Shown here: positions 1 to 8,547 of the stretch, one piece after another
Layout of the letters: each line of letters opens with the position of its first letter
How positions within the stretch are numbered: the first letter of the stretch is position 1
NCBI RefSeq assembly: GCF_900143515.1
Contig: NZ_FSQT01000002.1
Location: 1,613,501-1,677,500, forward strand
Length of the DNA stretch: 64,000 nucleotides
Source of the DNA: Micromonospora cremea
Lineage (GTDB): Bacteria > Actinomycetota > Actinomycetes > Mycobacteriales > Micromonosporaceae
Reading direction: 5' to 3'
Made by a program: the position numbers and the translations under genes
Notes under the pieces: generated by a model
What the model saw: only the letters and a program-made list of their open reading frames with translations
Told to the model about the DNA's origin: nothing
Database searches by the model: none

Positions 1-626
1 GCACCGACCAGGTCGGCACGGCGCTGATGGTGGTGCTGGAGCGGCTCGCGCCGGAGCAGCGGGTCGCTCTCCTGCTGCACGACGTGTTCGCGGTGCCGTT
101 CGCCCGGGTCGCCGACGTGCTCGGCACCACCGAGGTGGCCGCCCGGCAGCTCGCCTCCCGGGCCCGACGGGCGGTCACCGCACCGGACGTGCCCCGGCAC
201 ACCGCCGACCCGGCCGAGCAGCGGCGCGTGCTCGAAGCGTTCGTCGCCGCCACCGAGTCCGGCGAACTGGACCCGCTGCTCCGCTTGCTCGCACCGGACG
301 TGGTCTTCATCGGCGACTCGGGCGGGCACTTCCCGGCGGCCCGTCGGCCGGTGGTCGGCGCGGACGCGGTGGGTCGCTTCGCGCTCGGCCTGTTCGGCCG
401 GGCCGGCCGGTACACCCACCGGGTGCTGGCGCGGCCGGTGCTGGTCGACGGTGTGCTCGGCCTCCAGTTGGAGACGGTGCACCCCGACGGCCGACCGATC
501 CGCATGGTCACCGCGCTCGCCGTGCACGAGGGCCGGATCACCGGCGTGTTCAACCAGCTCAACCCGGAGAAGCTGACCGGCCTGCCGCCGTTGGGCGACG
601 ACGACCGGTGGCCGCCGCGCTGGTGA
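1..626 (+). CDS. ECF RNA polymerase sigma factor, SigJ/ECF41-like, 3' part
   Basis: The reading frame is open from the window edge, so the N-terminus is missing. The visible part starts in region sigma4: 'LERLAPEQRVALLLHDVFAV' followed by a helix-turn-helix ('VADVLGTTEVAARQLASRAR'). After it comes a SnoaL-like C-terminal extension of about 130 residues with 'DSGGHFPAARRPVVGADAV' and a final 'NPEKL'. In ECF41 factors this extension carries a DGGG-type motif and controls sigma activity in place of a classical anti-sigma factor (family knowledge). The partner gene, usually a carboxymuconolactone decarboxylase or oxidoreductase, would lie upstream of the window. The stop is TGA at 624-626. Confidence 0.85.
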   Translation, partial: TDQVGTALMVVLERLAPEQRVALLLHDVFAVPFARVADVLGTTEVAARQLASRARRAVTAPDVPRHTADPAEQRRVLEAFVAATESGELDPLLRLLAPDVVFIGDSGGHFPAARRPVVGADAVGRFALGLFGRAGRYTHRVLARPVLVDGVLGLQLETVHPDGRPIRMVTALAVHEGRITGVFNQLNPEKLTGLPPLGDDDRWPPRW

Positions 627-654
627 GCCGGCCCGGTCGGGCGCCCGTGCGGGC

Positions 655-1161
655 TCAGACCACCAGGGCCAGCCACTTGCGGTACGAGGTGGCGAACGGC
701 TCCGTGCCGTCGCCGAGCGCGCCGAACAGCCAGCGGGCCGCCGCCTCGGCCTCGACCACCACGTCCTCCGGGTAGCCGTACCGGGCCCGGTGCTCAGCGA
801 ACTCGTCCTCGTCGAGCAGCTCCACCAGGCCGGTGGCCCGGCGCCGGACGACGTCCAGGTCCAGGTCGATCAGGTGGACGATGTCGTCGGACTCCCAGTG
901 GGCCGGTGTGGCGATGTCGCAGTAGACCTCGCTGGTCCGCGGCGGCGGGTTGAACATGCACGTCCACCACGCGTGGTGCGGCACCAGGAGGACGAACGGG
1001 ATCTTCTCCACGGACGGGCGGCCGTGGTAGACCGACTCGGTGCCGGCCGGCACGCCGAGCCAGATGCCGAGGTCGTCCTCGGCGAGCCGGCGGGCCGGGT
1101 AGTCACGGTGGGCGCTGCCGTCGTACTTGCGGTAGATCACTCGGACCACGTCGCTCGGCAT
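655..1161 (-). CDS. DUF402 domain protein (168 aa)
   Basis: A short soluble protein. It contains the DUF402 core 'FVLLVPHHAWWTCMFNPPP', followed by 'HLIDLDLDVV' and the acidic 'LLDEDEFAEHRARYGYPED', a layout typical of DUF402 proteins that resemble FomD and nucleoside-diphosphate phosphatases. Acidic residues in this fold bind divalent metal in characterised members; the exact substrate here is unknown. The frame is open far upstream, but ATG 1161 is preferred because a TAGGGT -10 hexamer (1174-1169) ends seven bases before it, as at many other genes here. It is divergent from the DinG-like helicase gene, sharing a 144-bp promoter region. Confidence 0.8.
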   Translation of the reverse strand: MPSDVVRVIYRKYDGSAHRDYPARRLAEDDLGIWLGVPAGTESVYHGRPSVEKIPFVLLVPHHAWWTCMFNPPPRTSEVYCDIATPAHWESDDIVHLIDLDLDVVRRRATGLVELLDEDEFAEHRARYGYPEDVVVEAEAAARWLFGALGDGTEPFATSYRKWLALVV

Positions 1162-1305
1162 GATTCGCACCCTAACCGATACTGCCCACGCGTCGTAGCG
1201 CGGCCGTAACCGGACGCTGCCGCATGCACCGGCGGACCGACGGGCACCACGCCACGCGGACGGATGGGCGCAGCCCGTGTCGGCCGCGGCGGGTACCGTC
1301 GCACG

Positions 1306-3468
1306 GTGACTCCGCCCCGCACCGCCACCGGTTCCGCCACCCCGTCGGCCCGTGGCGGGAGCCGGCGACGGGGCGCCCGGCCCAGCGGAGCGGAACTGCT
1401 CGCTGCGGCGGTCGGCGCGGTGCCCGGCGGCGCGGCGCGCCCCGGCCAGCAGGAGATGACCACGGCGATCGAGGAGTGCGTGACCAGCGGCGAGCACCTG
1501 CTCGTCCAGGCGGGCACCGGCACCGGCAAATCGCTGGCCTACCTGGCGCCGGCGCTCACCGTGGACGGCCCGGTGGTGGTCTCCACCGCCACCCTGGCGT
1601 TGCAGTCCCAGCTGGTCGACCACGACCTGCCCCGGATGGCCGACGCGGTCGAGCCGCTTCTCGGCCGCCGGCCCACCTTCGCGGTGCTCAAGGGCCGCCA
1701 CCACTACCTCTGCCTGGCCCGGCTGGACAACTCGACCGCCGAAGAGCCGGAGGACACTCTCTTCGACGCCCCGGCCACCCGCCCGGGCGGCGGGACGAGG
1801 TGGCTCGGCGAGGCGGGCCGGATGGGCAAGCAGATCGAGCGGCTGCGCGACTGGGCCGAACGGACCGCCACCGGCGACCGGGACGAACTGGACCCGGGGG
1901 TCGACGATCAGGCCTGGCGGTTGGTGTCGATGCCGGCCCGGGAGTGCGTCGGGGCGACCCGCTGCCCGTTCGGGGCGGAGTGCTTCGCCGAGGCGTCCCG
2001 GGCCCGGGCCCGCGAGGCCGACATCGTGGTGACCAACCACAGCCTGCTCGCCGTCGACATGCTGGCCGACCGCCACATCGTGCCGCCGCACAAGCTGCTG
2101 ATCGTGGACGAGGCGCACGAACTGGCCGACCGGGTCTCCTCGGCGGCCCAGGCGGAGCTGGTGCCGGAGCTGATCGACCGGTCCACCCGGCGGGCCCGCC
2201 CGCTGCTGCGGCCGGAGACCGCCGACGCGCTCACCGCGGCCGGCGACGCTCTCGCGGTCGGGCTGGCCGAAGCGCCGGCCGGGCGCCTCACCGCCGGGCT
2301 GCCGACGCCGCTGCGGGAGGCGTGCACGCTGCTCGACGCGGCCACCCGGGCCGCGCTGGACGCGATCGGCGAGGTCAAGTCCGACGATCCCGACCCGGTC
2401 CGCAAGCAGCAGGCCAAGGCGGCGCTGGACGAGCTCTCCACGACCGCCCAGCGGCTGCTGGAGGAGGCCGACCACGACGTGGCCTGGGTGGAGAAGAACG
2501 ACAGCGGCAACCGGCGGGCGCTGGTGGTCGCGCCGCTGTCGGTGGCCGGCACCCTCGCCACCCACCTGTACGACGAGCGCACCGTGGTCGCCACGTCCGC
2601 CACCCTGGCGCTGGGTGGCCGGTTCGACACGGTGGCCCGCGCTCTCGGGCTGGACGCGCCGCCGCCCGCCCCGCCGTCCCCGGCCGCCGCCGCGCTGGCC
2701 GCCCGCACCGGCCCGGGCCGCCCGGCGGCCGAGATGCCGGGCCGCCGGTTGGCCGGCGACGCCGCACCCGCCGCCGTCGTGCCGGCGACCGAGGGTCCGG
2801 GCTGGCGGTCGCTGGATGTGGGGTCGCCGTTCGACTACGCCCGGCAGGGCATCCTGTACGTCGCGGCGCACCTGCCCCGGCCCAGCGTCTCCGGGCTTCC
2901 CGAGGCGGCCGGGGAGGAGCTGCTCGCGCTGGTCGAGGCGCTCGGTGGTCGTACTCTCGGGCTCTTCTCCTCCCGCCGAGCCGCGCAGCAGGCGGCGGAG
3001 CTGCTGCGCGCGCGGACCGACCTGCCGGTGCTGCTGCAGGGCGAGGAGGCGCTGCCACTGCTGGTCCGCCGGTTCCGCGAGGAGCGCTCCAGCTGCCTGT
3101 TCGGGGTGATGTCGCTCTGGCAGGGGGTGGACGTGCCGGGCGACGCCTGTCAGCTCGTGGTCATCGACCGGCTGCCCTTTCCGCGGCCGGACGAGCCGCT
3201 CGCGGCGGCACGGGCGGCAGCCGTGGACGCGGGCGGCGGATCCGGTTTCGCGGCGGTCAGCGTGCCGATCGCGGCGGTCCGGCTGGCGCAGGGCGTGGGC
3301 CGGTTGATCCGGGCCACCGGTGACCGGGGGGTGGTCGCGGTGCTCGACTCCCGGCTGGAGACCGCCCGCGGCTACGGGCCCTTCCTGCGTCGCTCGCTGC
3401 CGCCGTTCTGGTACACCACCCGTCCAGAGGTGGCCCGCGGCGCGCTGCAACGCCTCGCCGGCTCCTGA
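1306..3468 (+). CDS. dinG: DinG/YoaA-type superfamily 2 DNA helicase
   Basis: An XPD-like helicase of 720 aa. It has Walker A 'AGTGTGKS' near residue 72, a DEAH box ('IVDEAHELADR') near 268, 'VVTNHSLLAVD' before it, and C-terminal motifs 'GVMSLWQGVDVPG' and 'QGVGRLIRATGDRG' (motif VI). Four cysteines between motifs Ia and II (YLCLAR, ECVGATRCPFGAECF) fit the iron-sulfur cluster of this family. It probably unwinds DNA at R-loops or repair intermediates. A Pro/Ala-rich insert lies around residues 455-500. GTG 1306 is chosen because TACCGT (1294-1299) sits six bases upstream; an ATG at 1264 is the longer alternative. Confidence 0.9.
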   Translation: MTPPRTATGSATPSARGGSRRRGARPSGAELLAAAVGAVPGGAARPGQQEMTTAIEECVTSGEHLLVQAGTGTGKSLAYLAPALTVDGPVVVSTATLALQSQLVDHDLPRMADAVEPLLGRRPTFAVLKGRHHYLCLARLDNSTAEEPEDTLFDAPATRPGGGTRWLGEAGRMGKQIERLRDWAERTATGDRDELDPGVDDQAWRLVSMPARECVGATRCPFGAECFAEASRARAREADIVVTNHSLLAVDMLADRHIVPPHKLLIVDEAHELADRVSSAAQAELVPELIDRSTRRARPLLRPETADALTAAGDALAVGLAEAPAGRLTAGLPTPLREACTLLDAATRAALDAIGEVKSDDPDPVRKQQAKAALDELSTTAQRLLEEADHDVAWVEKNDSGNRRALVVAPLSVAGTLATHLYDERTVVATSATLALGGRFDTVARALGLDAPPPAPPSPAAAALAARTGPGRPAAEMPGRRLAGDAAPAAVVPATEGPGWRSLDVGSPFDYARQGILYVAAHLPRPSVSGLPEAAGEELLALVEALGGRTLGLFSSRRAAQQAAELLRARTDLPVLLQGEEALPLLVRRFREERSSCLFGVMSLWQGVDVPGDACQLVVIDRLPFPRPDEPLAAARAAAVDAGGGSGFAAVSVPIAAVRLAQGVGRLIRATGDRGVVAVLDSRLETARGYGPFLRRSLPPFWYTTRPEVARGALQRLAGS

Positions 3469-3511
3469 CCTCTTCAGGACACTGCGCGGATCCTGCCGTG
3501 GTGCGCCGGGG

Positions 3512-4810
3512 TCAGGGAGCCTGCGCGGCGACCACCACGGCGTCGGGCGGGGTGTCCGGGACCGTCCGGGCGGCCAGCCGGCGGACCGCGGTGTTCAGCA
3601 CCGCGATCAGCGGCACCGACACCAGCGCGCCGGTGATCCCGGCGAGCACCACCCCGGCGGCGATACCGATGATCACCGCGAGCGGGTGGATGGCCACCGC
3701 CCGGCCCATGATCAGCGGCTGGAGCACGTGCCCCTCCACCTGCTGCACCCCGATCACCGCGCCCAGGATGATCAACGCGGTGACCGGGCCGCTGTCGACG
3801 AGCGCCACCAGCACCGCCACGCCACCGGAGAGCGCCGCACCGACGATCGGGATGAACGCGCCGAGGAACACCAGCGCGGCCAGCGGGAAGGCGAACGGGA
3901 CGTCGAAGATGACCAGGAAGATGCCGATGCCCACCGCGTCGATGAAGGCCACCAGCACGGTCGCCCGGACGTAGGCGCCGAGCGTGTGCCAGGAGGCGCG
4001 GCCGGCGTCGTCGACCTTCCACCGGGCGGCCACCGGCAGCAGCCGGACCAGGAAGCGCCAGATCCGGTTGCCGTCCCGCAGGAAGAAGAACGTCGCGAAG
4101 AGCACCAGCAGCGTGCCGGTCAGCACCTCGGCCAGCGTCGCCGCGGTGCTCAGTGCGCCGCTGGTGAGATCCGAGGTGTTGGAGTTGATCCAACCCTGCG
4201 CCTCGTCGATGTACCGGTCGAGCTGGGTGTCGGAGAGGTGCAGCGGGCCCGTCTTCAGCCAGTTCTGGATCTGCCGGACGCCCTCCGAGGACTTCTGGCT
4301 CAGCTCCGGCGCTCCCCGGATGAACTCGTTGACCACCAGGGTCAGCGTGCCGATCACGCCGGCCAGGCCGCCGACCAGCACCACCGCCGTCGCCAGCGAC
4401 CGGGGCAGCCGGGCCCGCAGCAGCCAGCCCACCGCCGGCGCGAGCAGCGCCGAGAGCAGCAGGGCGATGGCCAACGGGATGATCACGATCTTGACGGTGC
4501 CGACGATCCGGAGCAGCGCCCAGGCCACCACGCCGATGACGATCAGCCGCCAGCACCAGGCGGCGGCGATCCGCAGCCCGTGCGGAACGTCGGCGTCGTC
4601 CCGGCTGGCGGTCGAGGTGTGCAGGTCCACCGGGGGTTCCGTGCCGACGACCGTGGCCGACGGCGGCGCGGTCGGACCCGGCGCCACGGGCGAGGCCACC
4701 CGGGCCGGCTCCGGGGTGTCGCTCGAAGCGTTCCGATCGGCGCGTACCGACTCCCGTGACGACTGGTAGGCGCGGCGGAGCCGCCCGCGTACCCGCTCGA
4801 AGCGGCTCAA
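3512..4810 (-). CDS. AI-2E family transporter (PerM-like permease)
   Basis: A membrane protein of 432 aa with the AI-2E/PerM layout. Paired helices near residues 85-150 are followed by a soluble section with amphipathic helices ('ELSQKSSEGVRQIQNWLKTG'). A second membrane half holds the family-typical 'GAFIPIVGAALSGGVAVL' and 'EGHVLQPLIMGRAVAIHP'. Family members export autoinducer-2, antiport sodium or act as stress permeases; the substrate here cannot be told. The N-terminal 75 residues are polar and proline-rich. Start TTG 4810 is inferred from a GGAGG Shine-Dalgarno five bases upstream; ATG 4843 would add 11 residues but has no such site. Confidence 0.85.
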   Translation of the reverse strand: MSRFERVRGRLRRAYQSSRESVRADRNASSDTPEPARVASPVAPGPTAPPSATVVGTEPPVDLHTSTASRDDADVPHGLRIAAAWCWRLIVIGVVAWALLRIVGTVKIVIIPLAIALLLSALLAPAVGWLLRARLPRSLATAVVLVGGLAGVIGTLTLVVNEFIRGAPELSQKSSEGVRQIQNWLKTGPLHLSDTQLDRYIDEAQGWINSNTSDLTSGALSTAATLAEVLTGTLLVLFATFFFLRDGNRIWRFLVRLLPVAARWKVDDAGRASWHTLGAYVRATVLVAFIDAVGIGIFLVIFDVPFAFPLAALVFLGAFIPIVGAALSGGVAVLVALVDSGPVTALIILGAVIGVQQVEGHVLQPLIMGRAVAIHPLAVIIGIAAGVVLAGITGALVSVPLIAVLNTAVRRLAARTVPDTPPDAVVVAAQAP

Positions 4811-4969
4811 GCGCACCTCCTGGCAGAGAACCGGTCCGCCCACAGCGACAGGTCGGACAGCCTACGTCCGTTCCCGACACCATAGGGCAGTTCCGCCACA
4901 CATTGCCCCGGCCGCCTCCGCCGCAACCACCGTCGGGCCGGCCGTCGCCGACACGGTAGCGTCTGCGGC

Positions 4970-5308
4970 GTGACCGCCGACCAGGATCTCGACGCCGGCC
5001 TGCCGATCCGCCTGCTGCACGACCGTGTGCTGGTGCGGATGGAGGGCAGCGAGGGCGAGCGCCGCTCCACCGCCGGCATCGTCATCCCGGCGACCGCCGC
5101 GGTCGGCAAGCGCCTCGCCTGGGCCACCGCCGTCGGAGTGGGGCCGAACGTCCGCGCCATCGTCTCCGGCGACCGGGTGCTCTTCGACCCGGACGAACGC
5201 TCCGAGGTCGAGCTGCACGGCCGCGGGTACGTGCTGCTGCGGGAGCGGGACGTCCACGCCGTGGCCGCCGAGCGGATCGAGAACGACTCCACCGGCCTCT
5301 ACCTCTGA
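4970..5308 (+). CDS. GroES-like co-chaperonin, orphan copy
   Basis: A 112-residue Cpn10-fold protein: 'PIRLLHDRVLVRMEGSEGER' at the N-terminus, 'STAGIVIPATA' as the mobile-loop region, 'VGPNVRAIVSGDRVLFDP' and 'VELHGRGYVLLRERDVHAV'. It is more divergent than a housekeeping GroES and is not next to groEL, which lies 13.4 kb away. It may be a specialised or regulatory chaperonin subunit. A TAGCGT hexamer (4957-4962) ends seven bases before GTG 4970, so the transcript is probably leaderless. No CIRCE element is present here, in contrast to groEL. Confidence 0.8.
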   Translation: MTADQDLDAGLPIRLLHDRVLVRMEGSEGERRSTAGIVIPATAAVGKRLAWATAVGVGPNVRAIVSGDRVLFDPDERSEVELHGRGYVLLRERDVHAVAAERIENDSTGLYL

Positions 5309-5401
5309 CGCGCCTCCCCCGGCCACCGGGCCCCGCCGCGCGCCGTTTGCCAGCCCGCACGAAGGGAAGCCATCCGGCGACCGTGGCCCTGGGGAGGGAC
5401 G

Positions 5402-5569
5402 ATGCCGGTATTCGTGAAGAAGCTGCTGGCCTGGGGCAGCGTCGCGTTCCTGATCTACTTCATGGCGTTCCGGCCGGACGGCGCCGCGGAGATGTTCAAG
5501 GCGATCGGGGCCGGGCTGATGGCGATGGCCCAGGGCCTCGGTGACTTCCTCACCACCCTGATGACCTGA
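5402..5569 (+). CDS. Small membrane-associated protein, 55 aa
   Basis: A short frame with a good Shine-Dalgarno (GGGAGGG, 5392-5398) four bases from ATG 5402. It encodes a basic start (MPVFVKK), a hydrophobic segment 'LLAWGSVAFLIYFMAF', then an amphipathic Met/Ala-rich stretch 'MFKAIGAGLMAMAQGLGDFL'. It looks like a single-pass or peripheral membrane peptide. Similar short proteins are common in actinobacteria, but no function can be assigned. It lies 93 bp after the GroES-like gene and convergent with the PrsW gene, only 13 bp away. Confidence 0.65.
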   Translation: MPVFVKKLLAWGSVAFLIYFMAFRPDGAAEMFKAIGAGLMAMAQGLGDFLTTLMT

Positions 5570-5582
5570 GCCGCCGCGGCCG

Positions 5583-7019
5583 TCACTGGTGACCGGACGG
5601 CCAGGGCGCCGCCGGCGGAGGGCCGTACCAGCCGGGCGGGGCATGTCCCACCGGGGGCGGCGGCGCGGCCAGCACCACCGGAATCGGCACCACCGGCTCC
5701 TCCGGCGCGGCCACCGGACGCTGCGAGCCGTCCGGAAAGCGCAGGTGGTAGCGACTGCCGTCCCAGACCCCGGCCGGAGCCTGCGGGTCCCGCCCGACGA
5801 AGAACGACCGGTACGCGGTGATCGCCTCCAGCAGCTCCCGCTCCTCGGTGGCCGTCCGTTCCAGGTCGGCGGGCTTGCGATCCAGGCCGCGCAGCGACCC
5901 GTCGCGCAGCAGGGCCAGCCGGGTGGCGGCGAACTGGTACCCGCGCATCGCCCGCACCCCGGCGTCCCCGGCCACCCGCCGCGCCCAGCTGCGGGCCGCG
6001 TGCCGGCGACCGAGGCTGCTCAGCGCGGCCACCTCGGGCGGGCTCAGCCAGCCGGCGTGCACGTAGTCCGGCAACGTCCGCTCGGTGAGCCGTCCCTCCC
6101 ACGCGCGCAGCCACACCGCCAGCCCCACCATGCCGAAGAAGATCGGCACCATCAGGCCCAGGAAGCCGTACAGCATGATCAGCGCCTCGCCGGTGGCCTG
6201 GGTGAGCGTCGGCAGCAGGTTCCAGGTGCCGTGCAGCATCATCGCCAGCAGCAGACCGGCGACCGGGGCGAGCACCCGCACGCGCCGGTCGGCGGTACGG
6301 GCCGCGACACCGAGCCCCACACCGGTCATCGAGGTGAACAGCGGATGGGCGAACCCGAACAGCAGGATCCGGACGATGAAGATGGCGATGACCTGCTGGG
6401 TCCCCGTCGCCGGGCCGTACCGGTCGGCGCCGGTCGCGTAGCCGTACCCGCCCAGGTAGAGGATGTTCTCCACCATGGCGAAGCCGACCGCGGAGAGGCC
6501 GCAGTAGACCAGGCCGTCGGTGATGCCGGACCACTCCCGGCGGCGGAACACCAGCAGCAGGATCGGGCCGAGGGCCTTGGTCAGCTCCTCGATGAACGGC
6601 GCCACCAGCACCCCGGTGAGCGCGGCCGGCAGCCCCCAGTCAGCGAACCGGGCGGCGGCGAACTCGTTCACGGTGAGCGAGGCGGCGGTGGAGACGAACG
6701 CGCCCCAGGCGAAACAGAAGATCAGATACTTCAGCGGCTCCGGCTCGTACCGGTCCAGCCAGAGGAAGCAGGCGACCAGCACCGGCACCGGCAGGATGGC
6801 GGCGACCACCCCGATCAGCAACGCCCGAACGCCGAGCGACTGGCCGAGCGTGAAGACCATGAACACCGCGCACCCGGCGATGAACAGCACCACCCCGGCC
6901 AGCACCAGGAAGCGCCGCCAGCCCAGGCGGCGCAGCGGCATCCGGGGCGCCTCGCCGGAGGACGGGGCTGCGGGCGCGGGCGGCGACGGCAGGGGTGCAC
7001 CGGGCGGGGTGTCGGCCAT
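5583..7019 (-). CDS. PrsW-family intramembrane metalloprotease
   Basis: A polytopic membrane protein of 478 aa. It carries the PrsW (peptidase M82 / CPBP-like) signatures: 'APFIEELTKALGP' (EExxK), 'AVGFAMVENILYL' (ExN) and 'MLHGTWN' (H), which together form the predicted metal site inside the membrane. In Bacillus, PrsW cleaves an anti-sigma factor; the target here is unknown. The N-terminus is a proline-rich cytoplasmic tail, and about 190 soluble C-terminal residues end in a Pro-rich tail. ATG 7019 is chosen over upstream frame extensions because TACGCT (7031-7026) ends six bases before it. Confidence 0.85.
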   Translation of the reverse strand: MADTPPGAPLPSPPAPAAPSSGEAPRMPLRRLGWRRFLVLAGVVLFIAGCAVFMVFTLGQSLGVRALLIGVVAAILPVPVLVACFLWLDRYEPEPLKYLIFCFAWGAFVSTAASLTVNEFAAARFADWGLPAALTGVLVAPFIEELTKALGPILLLVFRRREWSGITDGLVYCGLSAVGFAMVENILYLGGYGYATGADRYGPATGTQQVIAIFIVRILLFGFAHPLFTSMTGVGLGVAARTADRRVRVLAPVAGLLLAMMLHGTWNLLPTLTQATGEALIMLYGFLGLMVPIFFGMVGLAVWLRAWEGRLTERTLPDYVHAGWLSPPEVAALSSLGRRHAARSWARRVAGDAGVRAMRGYQFAATRLALLRDGSLRGLDRKPADLERTATEERELLEAITAYRSFFVGRDPQAPAGVWDGSRYHLRFPDGSQRPVAAPEEPVVPIPVVLAAPPPPVGHAPPGWYGPPPAAPWPSGHQ

Positions 7020-7084
7020 GCGGTCAGCGTAGCCATCCGTCGCCGGCTGGTCCGGGCCCATCGGCAGCCGGTATGCTGCCGACA

Positions 7085-7205
7085 GGTCACGAGCGCCAGC
7101 GTCAAGCCCCGGCTTGCTGGCCGGCAACCCTCGTCGAGTTCGCGGTGGGGTGCCCCGGGTGATGACCGGGCCCAGCCCGATCGGCGTGCTGGGCAAGCGC
7201 GGACC
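7085..7205 (+). promoter_or_regulatory. SAM-IV riboswitch aptamer
   Basis: The sequence follows the SAM-IV consensus I remember from mycobacteria. A 5' GGTCACGAGCGCCAGC is followed by AAGCCCCGGCTTGCTGGCCG and GCAACCCTCG. Then comes CGCGGTGGGGTGCCCCGGGT, a closing TGACC that pairs with the opening GGTCA, and a 3' pseudoknot hairpin ending GGGCAAGCGCGGACC. It lies 46 bp upstream of the class V aminotransferase start. The class binds S-adenosylmethionine and normally lowers expression of sulfur amino acid genes. Confidence 0.92.
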
Positions 7206-7244
7206 CCGTCCCGACATCGCACCCGGGGTCCCTGACCCCGGAGG
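7201..7244 (+). promoter_or_regulatory. Expression platform of the SAM-IV riboswitch (two exclusive hairpins)
   Basis: GGACCCC at 7201-7207, which includes the last aptamer bases, can pair with GGGGTCC at 7225-7231. The same GGGGTC (7225-7230) can instead pair with GACCCC at 7234-7239, directly next to the Shine-Dalgarno GGAGG (7240-7244). The two stems exclude each other. No U-run follows either, so control is more likely translational than by termination. Confidence 0.6.
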
Positions 7245-7251
7245 TTCCGGC

Positions 7252-8526
7252 GTGTCCGTCACTCTCGTACCCTCGCTGCCCACCCGGTCCGGCACCACGC
7301 CCGCGCCGGCCCCGTCGCGGCCGCTCGACGTCCTCGGCGTACCGGGTGAGATCAACCTGGACTACGCGGCCAGCGCGCCGTGCGCGCGGGCCGCCGCCGA
7401 CGCGGTGGCCGAACTGCTCCCCTGGTACGCGAGCGTGCACCGCGGTGCGGGAGCGCTGTCCCGGCGCTGCACGCTGGCCTACGAGCGGGCCCGGCAGACG
7501 GTGGGCGACTTTTTCGGCGCCCGCGCCGACGACCACGTGATCTTCACCCGCAACACCACGGACGCGCTCAACCTGCTGGCGCGGGCGGTGCCCGCAGGCA
7601 CGACGGTGGTCACCTTCGCCGGCGAGCACCACGCCAACCTGCTGCCCTGGCCGCGTGGCTCGGTGCGACTGCCGGTGCCCACCGATCCCGCCGGGGCGGT
7701 ACGCGCCCTCGCCGCCGCCCTCACCGAGCTGCGCCGGGACAGCAACGCGGCGCTGCCGGTGCTGGTCGCGGTGACCGGGGCGAGCAACGTGACCGGTGAG
7801 CGCTGGCCGGTCGCCGAACTGGCCCGGGTGGCCCACCGGCACGGGGCCCGGATCGTCCTCGACGCCGCGCAGCTCGCCCCGCACGCCCCGGTCGACCTGC
7901 TCGCGCTCGACGTGGACTACCTGGCCGTCTCCGGTCACAAGCTGTACGCGCCGTTCGGCGCGGGCGTGCTGGTCGGCCGGGCGGACTGGCTGGACGCCGC
8001 ACCGCCGTACCTGGCCGGGGGCGGAGCCACCAGCCACGTCGGGCCGGCCACGCACGACGTGACCTGGGCGACCGGCCCGGCACGGCACGAGGGCGGCACG
8101 CCGAACCTGCTCGGCGCGGTGGCGCTGGCCGCGGTGTGCGCGGCGCTGGCCGGGGCGGACCGGGCCGCGCTGGCCGCCGGTGAGCAGGCGTTGCTGGCTC
8201 GACTGCGGACCGGCATCGCCGCCCTGCCGCACGTGGTGGAGCTGCGCACCTTCGGCCCGGACACGCCCCGCGTCGGCATCGTCTCGTTCGTGGTCGCCGG
8301 GCGGGACTCGGCCGAGGTGGCCGCCCGGCTGGCCGCCGACCACCGGATCGGCGTACGGGACGGGCTGTTCTGCGCCCATCCGCTGGCTCGGCGGCTGCTC
8401 ACCGAGGCGGCGGGGCGCACCGGCCGGCGGGACCTGCCGCCCACCGCGCTGCGCGCCAGCGTCGGCCTGGGCAGCACCCCCGCCCAGGTGGACCGGCTGC
8501 TCGCCGCGCTCGCCACGCTGGGCTGA
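7252..8526 (+). CDS. Class V aminotransferase / cysteine desulfurase-like PLP enzyme
   Basis: A 424-residue fold-type I PLP enzyme. Visible motifs are 'LDYAASAPCARAA' at the start, 'FTRNTTDALNLLARAV', 'VTFAGEHHANLLPW', 'GASNVTGERWPV', 'ARIVLDAAQLAPHAPVD' and the PLP lysine in 'LAVSGHKLYAPFGAG' (near residue 229). A cysteine sits in 'GLFCAHPLARRLL'. The family includes SufS/NifS desulfurases and isopenicillin epimerase-like lyases. Control by a SAM-IV riboswitch points to sulfur metabolism, but the substrate is not proven. GTG 7252 follows GGAGG by seven bases; the frame runs further upstream through the riboswitch, which is not coding. Confidence 0.85.
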   Translation: MSVTLVPSLPTRSGTTPAPAPSRPLDVLGVPGEINLDYAASAPCARAAADAVAELLPWYASVHRGAGALSRRCTLAYERARQTVGDFFGARADDHVIFTRNTTDALNLLARAVPAGTTVVTFAGEHHANLLPWPRGSVRLPVPTDPAGAVRALAAALTELRRDSNAALPVLVAVTGASNVTGERWPVAELARVAHRHGARIVLDAAQLAPHAPVDLLALDVDYLAVSGHKLYAPFGAGVLVGRADWLDAAPPYLAGGGATSHVGPATHDVTWATGPARHEGGTPNLLGAVALAAVCAALAGADRAALAAGEQALLARLRTGIAALPHVVELRTFGPDTPRVGIVSFVVAGRDSAEVAARLAADHRIGVRDGLFCAHPLARRLLTEAAGRTGRRDLPPTALRASVGLGSTPAQVDRLLAALATLG

Positions 8527-8547
8527 GCCGGCGGCGCGGCGACCCGG

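Noticed and set aside
1224..3323. Very long open frames overlapping the DinG-like gene on both strands (up to 930 codons)
   Set aside because: They have Arg/Pro/Gly/Ala-rich low-complexity translations with no motifs. In DNA above 70% GC, stops are rare in shadow frames. Only the DUF402 end of the minus-strand frame is real.
5589..7235. Plus-strand open frame opposite the PrsW protease gene
   Set aside because: It is rich in Gln, His, Arg and Pro with no recognisable domain, the typical shadow of a membrane protein gene.
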